DNA from: Micropterix aruncella
Taxonomy: Eukaryota > Arthropoda > Insecta > Lepidoptera > Micropterigidae
DNA: 64,000 bases
Direction: 5' to 3'
NCBI GenBank assembly: GCA_944548615.1
Contig: OX155978.1
Location: 9,999,766 to 10,063,765, forward strand
The position numbers and the translations under genes are program-made. Shown here one piece after another: positions 1-27,095 of the stretch. The notes beneath the pieces were generated by a model. The model was given only the letters and a program-made list of their open reading frames with translations, made no database searches and had not been told where the DNA came from. The stretch's first letter is position 1; each line of letters opens with the position of its first letter.

Positions 1-2345
1 TTTACTGGCGGCGTGATTGTCCTATCGATATCATTAATGAAAATAATAAATAGTAGTGGTCCAAGTATAGAGCCCTGAGGTACCCCGCGTGCAATTATAT
101 ACATAATGGCATAGAGGAAAAATGGAAACACTTAAAGAACAAGCAAGAGTTTAAAGACAATATTAATAAATGGTTATTTGAATTAGGAAGGTTTAAATCT
201 GAAGACTTGGTTTGTAAAGCGTATGTATAACGGCATTGATTTTATAAAATCAATGATAACGGTTAATTTAAAAATAATATTGTATATTTATATAAATTAT
301 TATGTATAATAATATATTAATAGTATATCATATCATATTTTTATTTATTTTAGTTCATATTTTTTAGCAGTGATTTTATAATTGTATTTATATATTTTAT
401 AAAATTATAAATATGTTTATACCATATATCATTTATTATTTATTGATATCGTATTTACGTATATGTGTATTTGCCTTAGAGTATATTTAGAGTATTAATA
501 TTAATACTCTAAGATATTTGCCATATTGTATTACCTACAATGTATTATTCGTACAAATTTAGTGTTTTGAATTGTATTATAATGTTATTTATTTATAATT
601 ATATATTATTCAATCTTAAAATAATAATAATAAAAAAAATCAAATAATTAAGTACATTCATTTATTATAAAAATAAAAAGTTTTTTCAAGTTAATTAGGC
701 TAATTGTTACATAAGTTGTATTACTTATTTTAATTACTCTGACCCGCCTAGATACGGGACAGTTTAGTCCTAGTTAGGTGGGCAATGAGCATTAGCTGCA
801 TTTCGGTGTTCAATTTTTCCGAGTTACTTATAACATTGATAACGATGGGGCTAAATGTACAAAAATGAAATGAATAAAGTATTAAACCATAAAAAAAAAA
901 ATATTTTGGCAATGACTTAGCATTGTTTATTTCCACAATTTGGTATCTTCTATTTAGATATGATGCAATCAGGCTATGAGCTATACCGCGGATACCATAC
1001 CTCTCTAGTTTATCTAGAAGAATCTGGTGATTCACACAGTCGAAGGCCTTCGATAGATCGCAAAAAACGGCTACGGGGTTTTGAGATGTGTCAAGTGATT
1101 CTAAAATTTGCTTTACTAACTCGCTAATTGCCATAGTGGTCGACTTATGCTTCCTGAAGCCGAATTGATTTCTTATAATAACATTAAAAGTACCTATCTA
1201 AAAAAGTATTTATTCTATTAAATATAATTTTCTCAAAGACCTTTGAGAAACACGGCAACAAAGATATAGGGCGATAGTTATTTATATCTGTTTTACTGCC
1301 TTTTTAAAATATCGGTAAAACCTTTGCTGTTTTCATAGCAGTGGGAAAAATGGCTTGCTTTAGGCATTTATTTAAAATCGGTAATAGGATGGGCGTAATT
1401 ATTGGCGATATATCCTTGATTAGTTTCATGGAGTGGCCCCATATGTCAGTGGCCGACTTGGATTTTAATGATTTAAAACACGCTTTAAGTTCAACCTCTG
1501 TGATCGGATAGAGGTGTAATGAGGCAGGCAAACTATCCGGTAAACTCACACTTTGATTACTTTTCGCCGTGTTTATAATGATATTACATGTATTAATGAA
1601 GTGGTAATTGAAGATGTTTGTAAGTTCCTGTGGATTTGTGTATTTTATCTGATTGTGTAGTAATTCGATAGATTCGATGTTTCTTGTAGTTTTGTTCCTA
1701 CATTCTCTATTTATAATGTCCCATGTCGTCCGACTTTGGTTTTTAGAATTAAGAATTTCATTTTTAATTGATAGTCTCTTTGCGGATATAACAGTCATCC
1801 TGTAAACTTGTTTATAATTATTGTAGTAGCATCTTAGGGAGCCGCTTTCGTAGCGATTTAGTACATCTTGTAGAAGCTGTAGTATAGTTTGTGATATTTG
1901 AAGTCCACGTGTGATCCAAGATGGTTTTCATTGTTCAGATGTAGGTACATAGGCGTTTTGGAAAACTTGACTCAAAAATAAGATGGAAAATTCTAATGAA
2001 ATTTGTAAAAACATTATCAGGCCCTGAGTTTAAATCTAGTTTCACGCTTGCTACTTGCTTATAAAATATAGCCTTATTTGTATCAGTTATCTGCCGTTTC
2101 CAAACATGCCCTTTATATGACATTTTTTTAATACATAAAGTCTCTAATATCTGTGCATTGTGATCAGAAAAAGTAATAACGACATTATGAATATAAGAAT
2201 GGTCTGTTGAAACATTAGTGAAGATATTGTCAATGCAAGTCGCACTGCCCGTTGTTTTGTTGATTCTGGTGGGAAAATCCACCATCGTCTGAAGTCCATA
2301 TGACATAAAGAGATCTTTTAGTCAGTTTGCTTGCGATGATAGCTT
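1..2345 (-). mobile_element. Degenerate non-LTR retrotransposon (LINE), antisense, interrupted
   Basis: Read on the minus strand this is the 3' part of a LINE polyprotein. An endonuclease C-terminus with the FSDHNAQ motif (about 2306-1935) is followed by a linker (1798-1304), a stretch reading NNYRPISLLP (about 1280-1250), the RT block AVFCDLSKAFDCVNHQILL (1134-905), and after a break the RT block [13 protein letters not shown] at 94-1. Frameshifts separate the pieces, so it is a dead copy. Positions 95-900 are a separate insertion. The catalytic FADD block would lie to the left of the window. Motifs fit a CR1/L2/Jockey-type LINE, but the clade is not certain. Confidence 0.85.
95..900 (+). 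mobile_element. 5'-truncated LINE 3' end inserted in the antisense LINE
   Basis: A short plus-strand reading (about 110-229) ends with KQEFKDNINKWLFELG then a stop, typical of the last residues of a LINE RT protein. About 650 bp of AT-rich 3' UTR and an A-run at 889-900 follow. It splits the RT domain of the antisense LINE between its EINNAKSLP and GVPQGS blocks. The inner limits are approximate because no clear target duplication is visible. Confidence 0.6.
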
Positions 2346-2520
2346 CAATAATACTAGAGTCCTGTCCACCCTAGAACGGGCTAGTCCCAGTTAGGTGAAA
2401 GAATCAAATAAGCAAAAGGTTAAGGTTTTACAATTTGGTTCCTGTTATTTTTGTAAGCAAATCAATGTTTTAGTAATTAATTCTTAAACAAATAAATAAA
2501 TAAAAAAATAAATTCCTTAA
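2346..2520 (+). mobile_element. LINE 3' UTR tail fragment
   Basis: A segment with the words CTAGAACGGGCTAGTCCCAG and AATCAAATAAGCAAAAGG, ending in an AAATAAATAAATA-type tail. The same tail occurs on the minus strand at about 42000-42100, where it lies beyond an antisense RT fragment, and a weaker relative is at 745-790. No coding sequence is retained here, so this looks like a heavily 5'-truncated LINE copy. Confidence 0.55.
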
Positions 2521-2548
2521 ACAAAATTGGTGGAAAATATTTAACACA

Positions 2549-4953
2549 TATATCTTAAAATTTTCTTTTAATACGCTTAGTCATTTCTTTGTATTTGCGT
2601 TGACGTATACATCAGATGATCGACTTATATTTGAGTATACTACGAACTAAAAAATTATCAAGTAGAAGCAGTAAATGAATATCATTAAACTATTTGCATA
2701 TTTGAATGATAAAACCGACCATTTTACTGCGGCGAATGTAAATATTTCAGATTAGTAATTGAAACTGCGTTATCAAATGTAATTCCCAGGTCCCTCACCT
2801 CGGTTGACCTTGTTACCATATATATCTTAAAATTTTCTTTTAATACGCTTAGTCATTTCTTTGTATTTGCGTTGACGTATACATCAGATGATCGACTTAT
2901 ATTTGAGTATACTACGAACTAAAAAATTATCAAGTAGAAGCAGTAAATGAATATCATTAAACTATTTGCATATTTGAATGATAAAACCGACCATTTTACT
3001 GCGGCGAATGTAAATATTTCAGATTAGTAATTGAAACTGCGTTATCAAATGTAATTCCCAGGTCCCTCACCTCGGTTGACCTTGTTACCATATATATCTT
3101 AAAATTTTCTTTTAATACGCTTAGTCATTTCTTTGTATTTGCGTTGACGTATACATCAGATGATCGACTTATATTTGAGTATACTACGAAATAAAAAATT
3201 ATAAAATAGAAGCACATTAAACTATTTGCATATTTGAATGATAAAACCGACCATTTTACTGCGGCGAATGTAAATATGTCAGATTAGTAATTGAAACTGC
3301 GTTATCAAATGTAATTCCCAGGTCCCTCACCTCGGTTGACCTTGTTACCATATATATCTTAAAATTTTCTTTTAATACGCTTAGTCATTTCTTTGTATTT
3401 GCGTTGACGTATACATCAGATGATCGACTTATATTTGAGTATACTACGAACTAAAAAATTATCAAGTAGAAGCAGTAAATGAATATCATTAAACTATTTG
3501 CATATTTGAATGATAAAACCGACCATTTTACTGCGGCGAATGTAAATATTTCAGATTAGTAATTGAAACTGCGTTATCAAATGTAATTCCCAGGTCCCTC
3601 ACCTCGGTTGACCTTGTTACCATATATATCTTAAAATTTTCTTTTAATACGCTTAGTCATTTCTTTGTATTTGCGTTGACGTATACATCAGATGATCGAC
3701 TTATATTTGAGTATACTACGAACTAAAAAATTATCAAGTAGAAGCAGTAAATGAATATCATTAAACTATTTGCATATTTGAATGATAAAACCGACCATTT
3801 TACTGCGGCGAATGTAAATATTTCAGATTAGTAATTGAAACTGCGTTATCAAATGTAATTCCCAGGTCCCTCACCTCGGTTGACCTTGTTACCATATATA
3901 TCTTAAAATTTTCTTTTAATACGCTTAGTCATTTCTTTGTATTTGCGTTGACGTATACATCAGATGATCGACTTATATTTGAGTATACTACGAAATAAAA
4001 AATTATAAAATAGAAGCACATTAAACTATTTGCATATTTGAATGATAAAACCGACCATTTTACTGCGGCGAATGTAAATATGTCAGATTAGTAATTGAAA
4101 CTGCGTTATCAAATGTAATTCCCAGGTCCCTCACCTCGGTTGACCTTGTTACCATATATATCTTAAAATTTTCTTTTAATACGCTTAGTCATTTCTTTGT
4201 ATTTGCGTTGACGTATACATCAGATGATCGACTTATATTTGAGTATACTACGAAATAAAAAATTATAAATTAGAAGCACATTAAACTATTTGCATATTTG
4301 AATGATAAAACCGACCATTTTACTGCGGCGAATGTAAATATGTCAGATTAGTAATTGAAACTGCGTTATCAAATGTAATTCCCAGGTCCCTCACCTCGGT
4401 TGACCTTGTTACCATATATATCTTAAAATTTTCTTTTAATACGCTTAGTCATTTCTTTGTATTTGCGTTGACGTATACATCAGATGATCGACTTATATTT
4501 GAGTATACTACGAAGTACGAACTAAAAAATTATCAAGTAGAAGCAGTAAATGAATATCATTAAACTATTTGCATATTTGAATGATAAAACCGACCATTTT
4601 ACTGCGGCGAATGTAAATATGTCAGATTAGTAATTGAAACTGCGTTATCAAATGTAATTCCCAGGTCCCTCACCTCGGTTGACCTTGTTACCATATATAT
4701 CTTAAAATTTTCTTTTAATACGCTTAGTCATTTCTTTGTATTTGCGTTGACGTATACATCAGATGATCGACTTATATTTGAGTATACTACGAAATAAAAA
4801 ATTATAAAATAGAAGCACATTAAACTATTTGCATATTTGAATGATAAAACCGACCATTTTACTGCGGCGAATGTAAATATGTCAGATTAGTAATTGAAAC
4901 TGCGTTATCAAATGTAATTCCCAGGTCCCTCACCTCGGTTGACCTTGTTACCA
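2549..4953 (-). repeat. Nine-copy satellite, 260-279 bp unit, derived from a LINE RT fragment
   Basis: Nine head-to-tail units start at about 2551, 2823, 3095, 3355, 3627, 3899, 4159, 4419 and 4698. Lengths are 272, 272, 260, 272, 272, 260, 260, 279 and about 256 bp. Two subtypes alternate (A with AGCAGTAAATGAATATC, B with that part deleted) in the order A A B A A B B A* B; A* has a 7-bp GTACGAA duplication and a B-type right half. The reverse complement of a unit is recognisably similar to the LINE coding strand at 46961-47229 (shared GGTCAACCGAGGTGAGGGAC, AAAATGGTCGGTTTT). After the last unit LINE-like sequence continues for a few bases (AACCCGTTTA). No open frame survives. Confidence 0.93.
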
Positions 4954-5180
4954 TTAACCCGTTTATAGGTTTATTTGGTAGCGAACGGTTTCGTGCAGCT
5001 TGGGCCACAAGATCGTGTACTCGGATCGTTTCAACTCACGATACTCCTATTCAAAGGCCTCGTCCGGTGGAAGGCTACCCCGGGTAAGACTCTCGCAACT
5101 TAGGCCTCACGGCTGGTGGATCGGTTTCTCCTAAACGCCCTACCACTATCGAACAGCTGGAGAACGTACAATGGAAAAAA
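4954..5180. other. Unassigned spacer
   Basis: A moderately GC-rich stretch with no long frame and no recognised repeat, apart from the first few bases, which continue the LINE homology of the satellite. Confidence 0.4.
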
Positions 5181-5830
5181 AATAAGGAGATGCTGATAGA
5201 CCACGCTTTCTATAATCTGACCGAATTCAAGGGCCATGACTTTGCAAACATTGTTCTAATTCAAATGATAATGATATTTGTACTTTTAGTTTTTAAATGT
5301 ATTGATTTAGCTCTAGTTTGTAGTGATTTAGCTCTAGTTTGATTATTTAACACTTTACTGACCACTTTGGATGTTTCTATGAACAGTTTTTATTGCGCAT
5401 TTATTCAAATTATTGACTATTTCAATTGTTAGGCTTGTCATTGGCTAGGCATTGATTATTCAACTTTTTACTGCCTATTTAAGTTATTGTGTTGAGTGGC
5501 TTTTAGTAAGTACCCTTTAGAATTAATAAGTATTTTAATGCTTAGCCTTTTTAAGCCTTCATAAGCCTTCATAAGCATTTATTGCTTTTGTAATAAGATT
5601 TTACGATAATGTAATTTTGGTAGGTTTCAAATTTTCTTAGATACTATATTTTTTTCAATATAATAACTAAATTCTTGACACCCTATGCATGCTAAGTAAA
5701 TATTAGAGTAGTAATGAGTAATAGAGTAAATATTACATTAGTAACTACCTAATACAAATATTTTGACACGTCCAAGAGCGGTTTTTAGCCGTCAATTGGA
5801 CATGACGTAAATGTAATGTAATGTAATGCG
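5181..5830 (+). mobile_element. LINE 3' end with terminal hairpin and (TGTAA)n tail
   Basis: It starts with the RT-protein C-terminal nucleotides found at 34425 (AGGAGATGCTGATAG) and then carries an AT-rich 3' UTR. A stem-loop at 5770-5801 (GTCCAA...TTGGAC) is followed by (TGTAA)n at about 5811-5828. The same end occurs at 34807-34867 and, degraded, at 57834-57906. It is a 5'-truncated copy of the LINE seen almost whole at 32.3-34.9 kb. Confidence 0.75.
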
Positions 5831-6420
5831 CGTCAAACCCGTTTAATGCGCGTTACTCTGACGCGTTTTAAATGAGTCTGGCAAGGCTTTGGCGATCGCA
5901 AATCAAACCAGATTTCATCCTAATCTAACGTTATAATGTTAAGTATCATCTGTCCAATGTTTCGGTCTGCAAAAAAAGATCCACCATTTTGTTCAGTTTT
6001 TCAGACACACTTGTCATCAGACATCCGTTGAGGATATCCGCGCGAGCGAGTAGGATAGACGCGTTACATGAATGAGCACGTGAGATAATGCTACATATGC
6101 AGTTAAATGTGGCATTCTCAAATGCTTTATACTTCAAGTTCGTGGTCGCTTAGGAAATTAATGTGCACCGTGCAAAGTTTAAGTAATTTTTAACTAGGCT
6201 ACGAATATAAATTGTACATAATTGTAATTGTTTACAATAACCCACTTTATAAAAAACCCTGTGTAATTGATCAGGACTGTACTAGCTGTCAAAAACACAT
6301 TTTAGATTAAAAAGTTTAGCAAAATTTCACATTACACAGGCAAACGAGGGGGGGGGGGGGTCTACATAAAACAAAAAAACAGCAAGTTGTCTGCGAGGTA
6401 AAAAAAATCTGGAGATGTAG
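5831..6420. other. Unassigned stretch with G homopolymer
   Basis: It contains a 63-codon minus-strand frame (5946-6137) that I do not recognise and that may be chance, and a G-run at about 6350-6360. No splice-bounded exon or known element end was found. Confidence 0.35.
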
Positions 6421-6424
6421 AATA

Positions 6425-6712
6425 TGCCCTTGGTCTAATGCTATATACTAAATCAAATATTAACGAACAAGAGGTAAACGGGAATATGCACTCCCACAAT
6501 ACACGCAGACGTGATGACGTTATCCTGCCTAAAGTACGCCTTACGCAGACACAAAAGTCCTTTGGATATTTGAGCTATAAGTTCTTTAACCAGCTTCCAC
6601 CCTCCACAAGAAAGATGGAAACAAAGGCGTTTAAAAGATGCAATCCACACATGCTTTCTATAAGCTGGGTGATTTTTTGAGCACGCCAATTCTTTCAAAT
6701 GGGAATAACATT
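6425..6712 (+). mobile_element. LINE RT C-terminal fragment
   Basis: The plus-strand frame 6438-6680 reads MHSHNTRRRDDVILPKVRL and then SYKFFNQLPPSTR. This is the conserved C-terminal (H-N-T-R...N-x-LP) segment of CR1/Jockey-type LINE ORF2 proteins. Both ends are truncated and it abuts a second LINE tail, so it is a relic. Confidence 0.7.
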
Positions 6713-7366
6713 AATATGTAACTTTAAAAGGAATCCGAGCTACGTCGGAATTATATGCTACAATAAGCTACCCTCTAGTATAAAAAATATATGCCGCGAA
6801 GGAAAAATGCTCCAATTTAAAAATAAACTCAAATTATATCTAATTGAAAGAGAATTGTACGACATTAACGATCTCTAAAAACTGTCTGCATCTCGACTAT
6901 ATCTCTTTCTGTAATAGGTTTTAAAACGATTTTCAATTTGACTAAAACGTATTAACTATTTTTTATTATTAGGTAGGCACATATTAATTATACCTTGACT
7001 ATTTTTATTTACAATATAATCACTAAGACATTTTATTTTACTTTTTGACAACCGGCACTTTTTTTTTGTTATTTTTGACATTACATTTATTAAATTTATA
7101 CTAAAAAAACTTATTTTTATCGGTATTTTAAAGAATAATTTCCTCTGTGTTTTTAATCTGGTAAACTAAATGGTGAGACTCGATTTTATTCTACAATAAT
7201 ACCTTCTTCATTCTTACGAGTAACCTTTTACGTTTTGATTAGTAGTAGAAGAATTTGATCATTAAAAAAGAATTCAATGATATCACGGCCAAATGTAATA
7301 CTACTGTCTATACAACTATGTATGTATTAGTTTTTAAGACAATAAACAATTTGATTTGATTTGATT
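6713..7366 (+). mobile_element. LINE 3' end with (TTTGA)n tail
   Basis: A short frame reads YNKLPSSIKN...FKNKLKLYLIERELYDINDL then stop (about 6750-6878), the usual end of a LINE RT protein. An AT-rich 3' UTR follows, with a (TTTGA)n tail at about 7347-7366. It is 5'-truncated and differs in family from the fragment just upstream. Confidence 0.7.
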
Positions 7367-7816
7367 GACTTTCAGGTACCTCATTTTAGTTCTTATTGTT
7401 TAATTATAATATTATGAATTTAATATCTAATATTTAGATTACAATGTGTAATGTAACATACCTGATCATATACATAAGTTGTTTTTTCCAATTTTGTTTT
7501 GATACTTCCTATTGTGTGATTATTTTTTGTATAAAGTGCTTGATGACTATTAATATTCTTATAATAATTATCTATTTTATATGTATACTCATGTACATGG
7601 ATTCAGCTCTAATTTTTTTTAAATTTTATTTGTCCGCCGTGTAAAACCGACTTTAGTCAACGCTATTGTCGAATTAATATTTATGCTTTAATAGTTTTAT
7701 ATCTACATATAAACTGACGAATTCTAATATACGATAATTAGCTTTAATTCATAATTCATGCTTTTATTGTATATTCTGAATCAATAAATTGAATACTGAA
7801 TACTGAATACTGAATT
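7367..7816 (+). mobile_element. Probable retroelement 3' UTR with (AATACTG)n tail
   Basis: An AT-rich, non-coding stretch ends in a 7-bp tandem repeat (GAATACTGAATACTGAAT, about 7790-7815), the kind of simple tail LINEs leave. It ends about 30 bp upstream of the splice acceptor of gene 1 exon 2. No protein remnant is visible, so the assignment is inferred from the tail. Confidence 0.4.
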
Positions 7817-7847
7817 TAATGTGTACAATAATAATGATTTGTTCCAG

Positions 7848-22756
<14,909 letters not shown>

Positions 22757-22916
22757 GGATATATTTTTTATATGCCAAATTTATAATTAAGTTAATTTTA
22801 TTTTGTATTAGTTACCTTTTTTACCTAAACAATTGCGTATATTCTTACATTCCACCTTACGGCTTTGGCAAAGGCTTTAGCTTTCCAGTCCTTCACCACA
22901 TGATATTAAAAAATTA

Positions 22917-23190
22917 GACGTCTTCCACATGAGGTGCCTCCGAAACATCCTGAGGATAACATGGGAAGACCGTGTGTCAAACACAGAAGTGTTACGACGG
23001 ACAAAAATGCAGGGCATGGAAGCTATGCTCATGAAAGCTCAGCTGAGGTGGTGTGGGCATGTAGTGCGTATGAAAGACGACCGCCTCCCGAAAGCCGTGT
23101 TTTATGCCCAACTCTCAAAAGGCGCACGCAAAGTCGGCGGACAGCACCTACGCTACAAAGATGTATTAAAAAGGCACCTAACCCGTGGTA
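22917..23190 (+). mobile_element. LINE RT C-terminal fragment (RTE-like)
   Basis: Frame 22929-23309 reads [40 protein letters not shown] and [15 protein letters not shown]. This is the characteristic C-terminal block of RTE-like LINE proteins. It is truncated at both ends and lies 160 bp downstream of the gene 1 stop. Confidence 0.8.
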
Positions 23191-23204
23191 TTCCACCGGC
23201 ACGA

Positions 23205-23312
23205 ACATTTGGTACTATTCGGTATTTGGCCTATTCGGCCACTTTTTTTAATTTCGGTATTCGGCCGAATACTGCTCACTATTCGAATACCGAATACCGA
23301 ATACCATGAAAA
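23205..23312. repeat. ATTCGG/CCGAAT palindromic repeat
   Basis: Interspersed TATTCGG words face the complementary CCGAATA words (for example TATTCGGCCGAATA), giving strong fold-back potential. A similar block is at 37872-37965. It is probably a TIR element terminus or remnant. Confidence 0.6.
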
Positions 23313-23463
23313 AAGCGGACTAAAATGTATCTATTTTAATCACAAATTTTATTATTGCATCAACACTAACCCTTCGGCTACATAACGACGAAATTTGGTT
23401 GCACATCAGAACACCGTTGACTACGTAACGACCAATATTGGCGGCTTGCTCCCGGAGCGCACA

Positions 23464-23893
23464 ACTTGCGGTGTCAACTACAACGGGCGAGCCCGTCACC
23501 ACAGGACGTTTTAACGATTTTCTCGTTCTGTCGCCCTGCAGTGAACGTAGAAGACTTTGGACATAACAAATCCAACGTCCAGCTACGTCACAACCCGCAA
23601 GAAGCCAACGCCTTACCGCGAGATAGCCAGTGTTACCTGGCGGGCCGACTCTCGCGCCCTTGCTTCCAATTGTGACCAGATTTCTCCGGTCTCTCGATTG
23701 GTTCCGAGTTCGAGGTCGCTTGCGCGGTCCTCTCCCTTACGAAGCGGTGAAACGGTGTGCACCGAATCTATCGCGGACCAAGGCGTCCTTTGCCCGACTC
23801 TGAACCGGGATCGGATGGCCAATGGTCATTTCAAGAGCAGTCGCCGTAAGGTAGGCAACCACCCCCGCTCTATAGGAAACAATACAGTTCCCA
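23464..23893 (-). mobile_element. R668 element, copy h (truncated at proposed 5' end)
   Basis: 430 bp keeping the GTCGACAC..CAAGT end and lost beyond the ACAGTTCCCA region. A 9-bp duplication GAGCGCACA (23455-23463, 23894-23902) flanks it. Truncation inside an intact TSD is the signature of target-primed retroposition and sets the 5'-3' sense of the family. Confidence 0.88.
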
Positions 23894-23902
23894 GAGCGCA
23901 CA

Positions 23903-24268
23903 GTAATATTATTTTCTAATTCGAACGCATTCTAAAATCCATACCAAATATCTCATTATTACCAAATATCTCATAGATACATAGACGGCCGCTAGAATAA
24001 TTTCGCGCGTCATTTCGCGGATATTTCTGGTAAAATTCTATTGTCAAACATCATCATTTTTTTTTTCGAAAAATCATCAAAAATTTTATTGGTTTTTATG
24101 AGCTAATATTTAAATATTTTTGTATGTAAATAAGCAAAACGAAATATTGCCTTTGATAGAGAATCTAATAAAGATCACGATAGTATTTACAACTTCTAAA
24201 TAGGCTCCGGATTTTTCCGTAAGACAAGTTTGAATTGCCGAGTTTTTTTCACTTTTTCGACCTTCTCA
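23903..24268. other. Unassigned AT-rich stretch
   Basis: No gene, repeat terminus or long frame recognised. Confidence 0.4.
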
Positions 24269-27095
24269 TCCTACTAATATTATAAACGCGAAAGTTTGTA
24301 TGTATGTATGTATGTATGGATGTTTGTTACTCTTTCACGCAAAAACTACTGAATGGATTTTGATGAAACTTTACAATAATATAGCTTACACATCAAAATA
24401 ACACATAGGCTATAATTTATAAAGATATAGCTTGAATTATCTAAAATATAACGATAATTGTCAAGTAAGTAGGAAAAAAATCTAAGAAATTGACATTCGA
24501 CATTTAAATTCTATCCTACTATCCTACTTATAATAATATTATAAACGCGAAAGTTTGTATGTATGTATGGATATTTGTTACTCTTTCACGCAAAAACTAC
24601 TGAATGGATTTTGGTGAAACTTTACAATACACATCAAAATAACACATAGGCTATAATTTATAAAGATATAGCGTGAATTATCTAAAATATAACGATAACT
24701 GTCAAGTAAGTAGGAAAAAAATCTAAGAAATTGACATTCGAAATTTAAATTCTATCCTATTATCCTACTTAAAATAATATTATAAACGCGAAAGTTTGTA
24801 TGTATGTATGGATGTTTGTTACTCTTTCACGCAAAAACTACTGATTGGATTTTGGTGAAACTTTACAATAATATAGCTTACACATCAGAATAACAAATAG
24901 GCTATAATTTATAAAGATATAGTGTGAATTATCTAAAATATAACGATAATTGTCAAGTAAGTAGGAAAAAAATCTAAGAAATTGACATTCGACATTTAAA
25001 TTCTATCCTACTATCCTACTTATAATAATATTATAAACGCGAAAGTTTGTATGTATGTATGGATATTTGTTACTCTTTCACGCAAAAACTACTGAATGGA
25101 TTTTGGTGAAACTTTACAATAATATAGCATACACATCAAAATAACACATAGGCTATAATTTATAAAGATATAGCGTGAATTATCTAAAATATAACGATAA
25201 CTGTCAAGTAAGTAGGAAAAAATATAAGAAATTGACATTCGAAATTTAAATTCTATCCTACTATCCTACTAATAATAATATTATAAACGCGAAAGTTTGT
25301 ATGTATGTATGGATGTTCGTTACTCTTTCACGAAAAACTACTAAATGGATTTTGATGAAACTTTACAATAATATAGCTTATACATCAGAATAACACATGG
25401 GCTATAATTTATAAAGATATAGTGTGAATTATCTAAAATATAACGATAATTGTCAAGTAAGTAGGAAAAAAATCTAAGAAATTGACATTCGACATTTAAA
25501 TTCTATCCTACTATCCTACTTATAATAATATTATAAACGCGAAAGTTTGTATGTATGTATGGATATTTGTTACTCTTTCACGCAAAAACTACTGAATGGA
25601 TTTTGGTGAAACTTTACAATAATATAGCTTACACATCAGAATAACAGATAGGCTATAATTTATAAAGATATAGCGTGAATTATCTTAAATATAACGATTA
25701 CTGTCAAGTAAGTAGGAAAAAAATCTAAGAAATTGACATTCGAAATTTAAATTCTATCCTACTATCCTACTTCACTACATAGTATAAAACAAAGTCGCTT
25801 TCTCTGTCCCTATGTCCCTTTGTATGCTTAAATCTTTGAAACTACGCAACGGATTTTGATGCGGTTTTCTTTAATAGATAGAGTGATTCAAGAGGAAGGT
25901 TTATATGTATAATAACATCCATTAAATAGTGGAAAAGTACTGCTATTTTTGAGGTTTCTAATGTGATGTCGTAAATAATTACATTTTTTCCGCTTACATT
26001 GCAAACGCAGGCTGAACCCTACGAGTTTTATCAAAATAATGTACTAAGTATTGTACACATTGAAAAGGTCTACAGAAAAGTCCGTGATGGTATATGTCTA
26101 TCTCTTATGGATAACCCACAATAACTTTTTTTTGTCATTTACTTTTTACGACAAATAATGGCTAATTTTCGAAGCGATTTTAACCAATACAGCATTAATC
26201 CTTAACCAATTAAATACCTTGAATACATTGGTCATTTAATATAGATCTATATGGCCCTTTACACCGTATGATTTAAGTGAATATTTTCGAAGATATTACA
26301 GATTTAAAAATTGCGGGACGTAGCGTTTGCGGCGGTACCGGCCGGCCGCCCGGTGCGGCAAGAGCGTGCCTATAAATAGCGCGTCTGAGGCCGCGGTTTT
26401 CCCTATAGCATTTTGAATTTAGCAGCGATCGGACGCGTTTATTATATCGGAGCTCTCCAGCGAGGAAAATAGCAATACTTAGGTAATAAAAACGTGCTTT
26501 TCAGCGCGACAACGTATCAGTAATTATAAGTAAGTTACGATAAATAATTGTATGATAGTAGTTTTAAAATATAAATTATATTCTATTCTAAGGTTAATTT
26601 TTAAATCGCACTTATAGCAATTATAAGTACCTACATAAGGTGAGATAAGATTAGATTAAATAAAACCATAATTTATGGATTGCAATTTTCTATTAAGATC
26701 TTGATTAAAATTTACAGTTAGATCAATTTAATATTAGGGAAATTATTTTCAAAAATCGTGATTTAAGGTGAGATATGTAAGTTCAGAAAAAGTACTTAAT
26801 AGAATAGGTATCTTTAGTTGTTGATGATTGTTGATTATCTTTTGTTTTTAGTCGCACGAATAGCAAATTATTTTTTATAATTAAAATCGTTGTTTAAGTT
26901 GAGGTATTTCAGTAAAAAAAAAAGAACTGAATAGAATAGGTATTTTTGTTTTTTATGATTGCTGATTATCTTTTGTTTCTAAATGGTAAGAATTTAGATA
27001 TTTTTTACTGCGGCACATACTAATAATATGGCAATTTGTGCATAGGTAATCATACATATAGAACTGAGTAAATTTTGTACAGAAATTATAAAGTC

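Noticed and set aside
2549..4953. CRISPR-like array
   Set aside because: Units are contiguous 260-279 bp repeats without unique spacers, in a eukaryotic genome.
6349..6361. G-quadruplex signals at poly-G runs (also 44920, 53737, 56416)
   Set aside because: They are single homopolymer runs, probably polymorphic or sequencing-prone. No four-tract motif with loops was seen.
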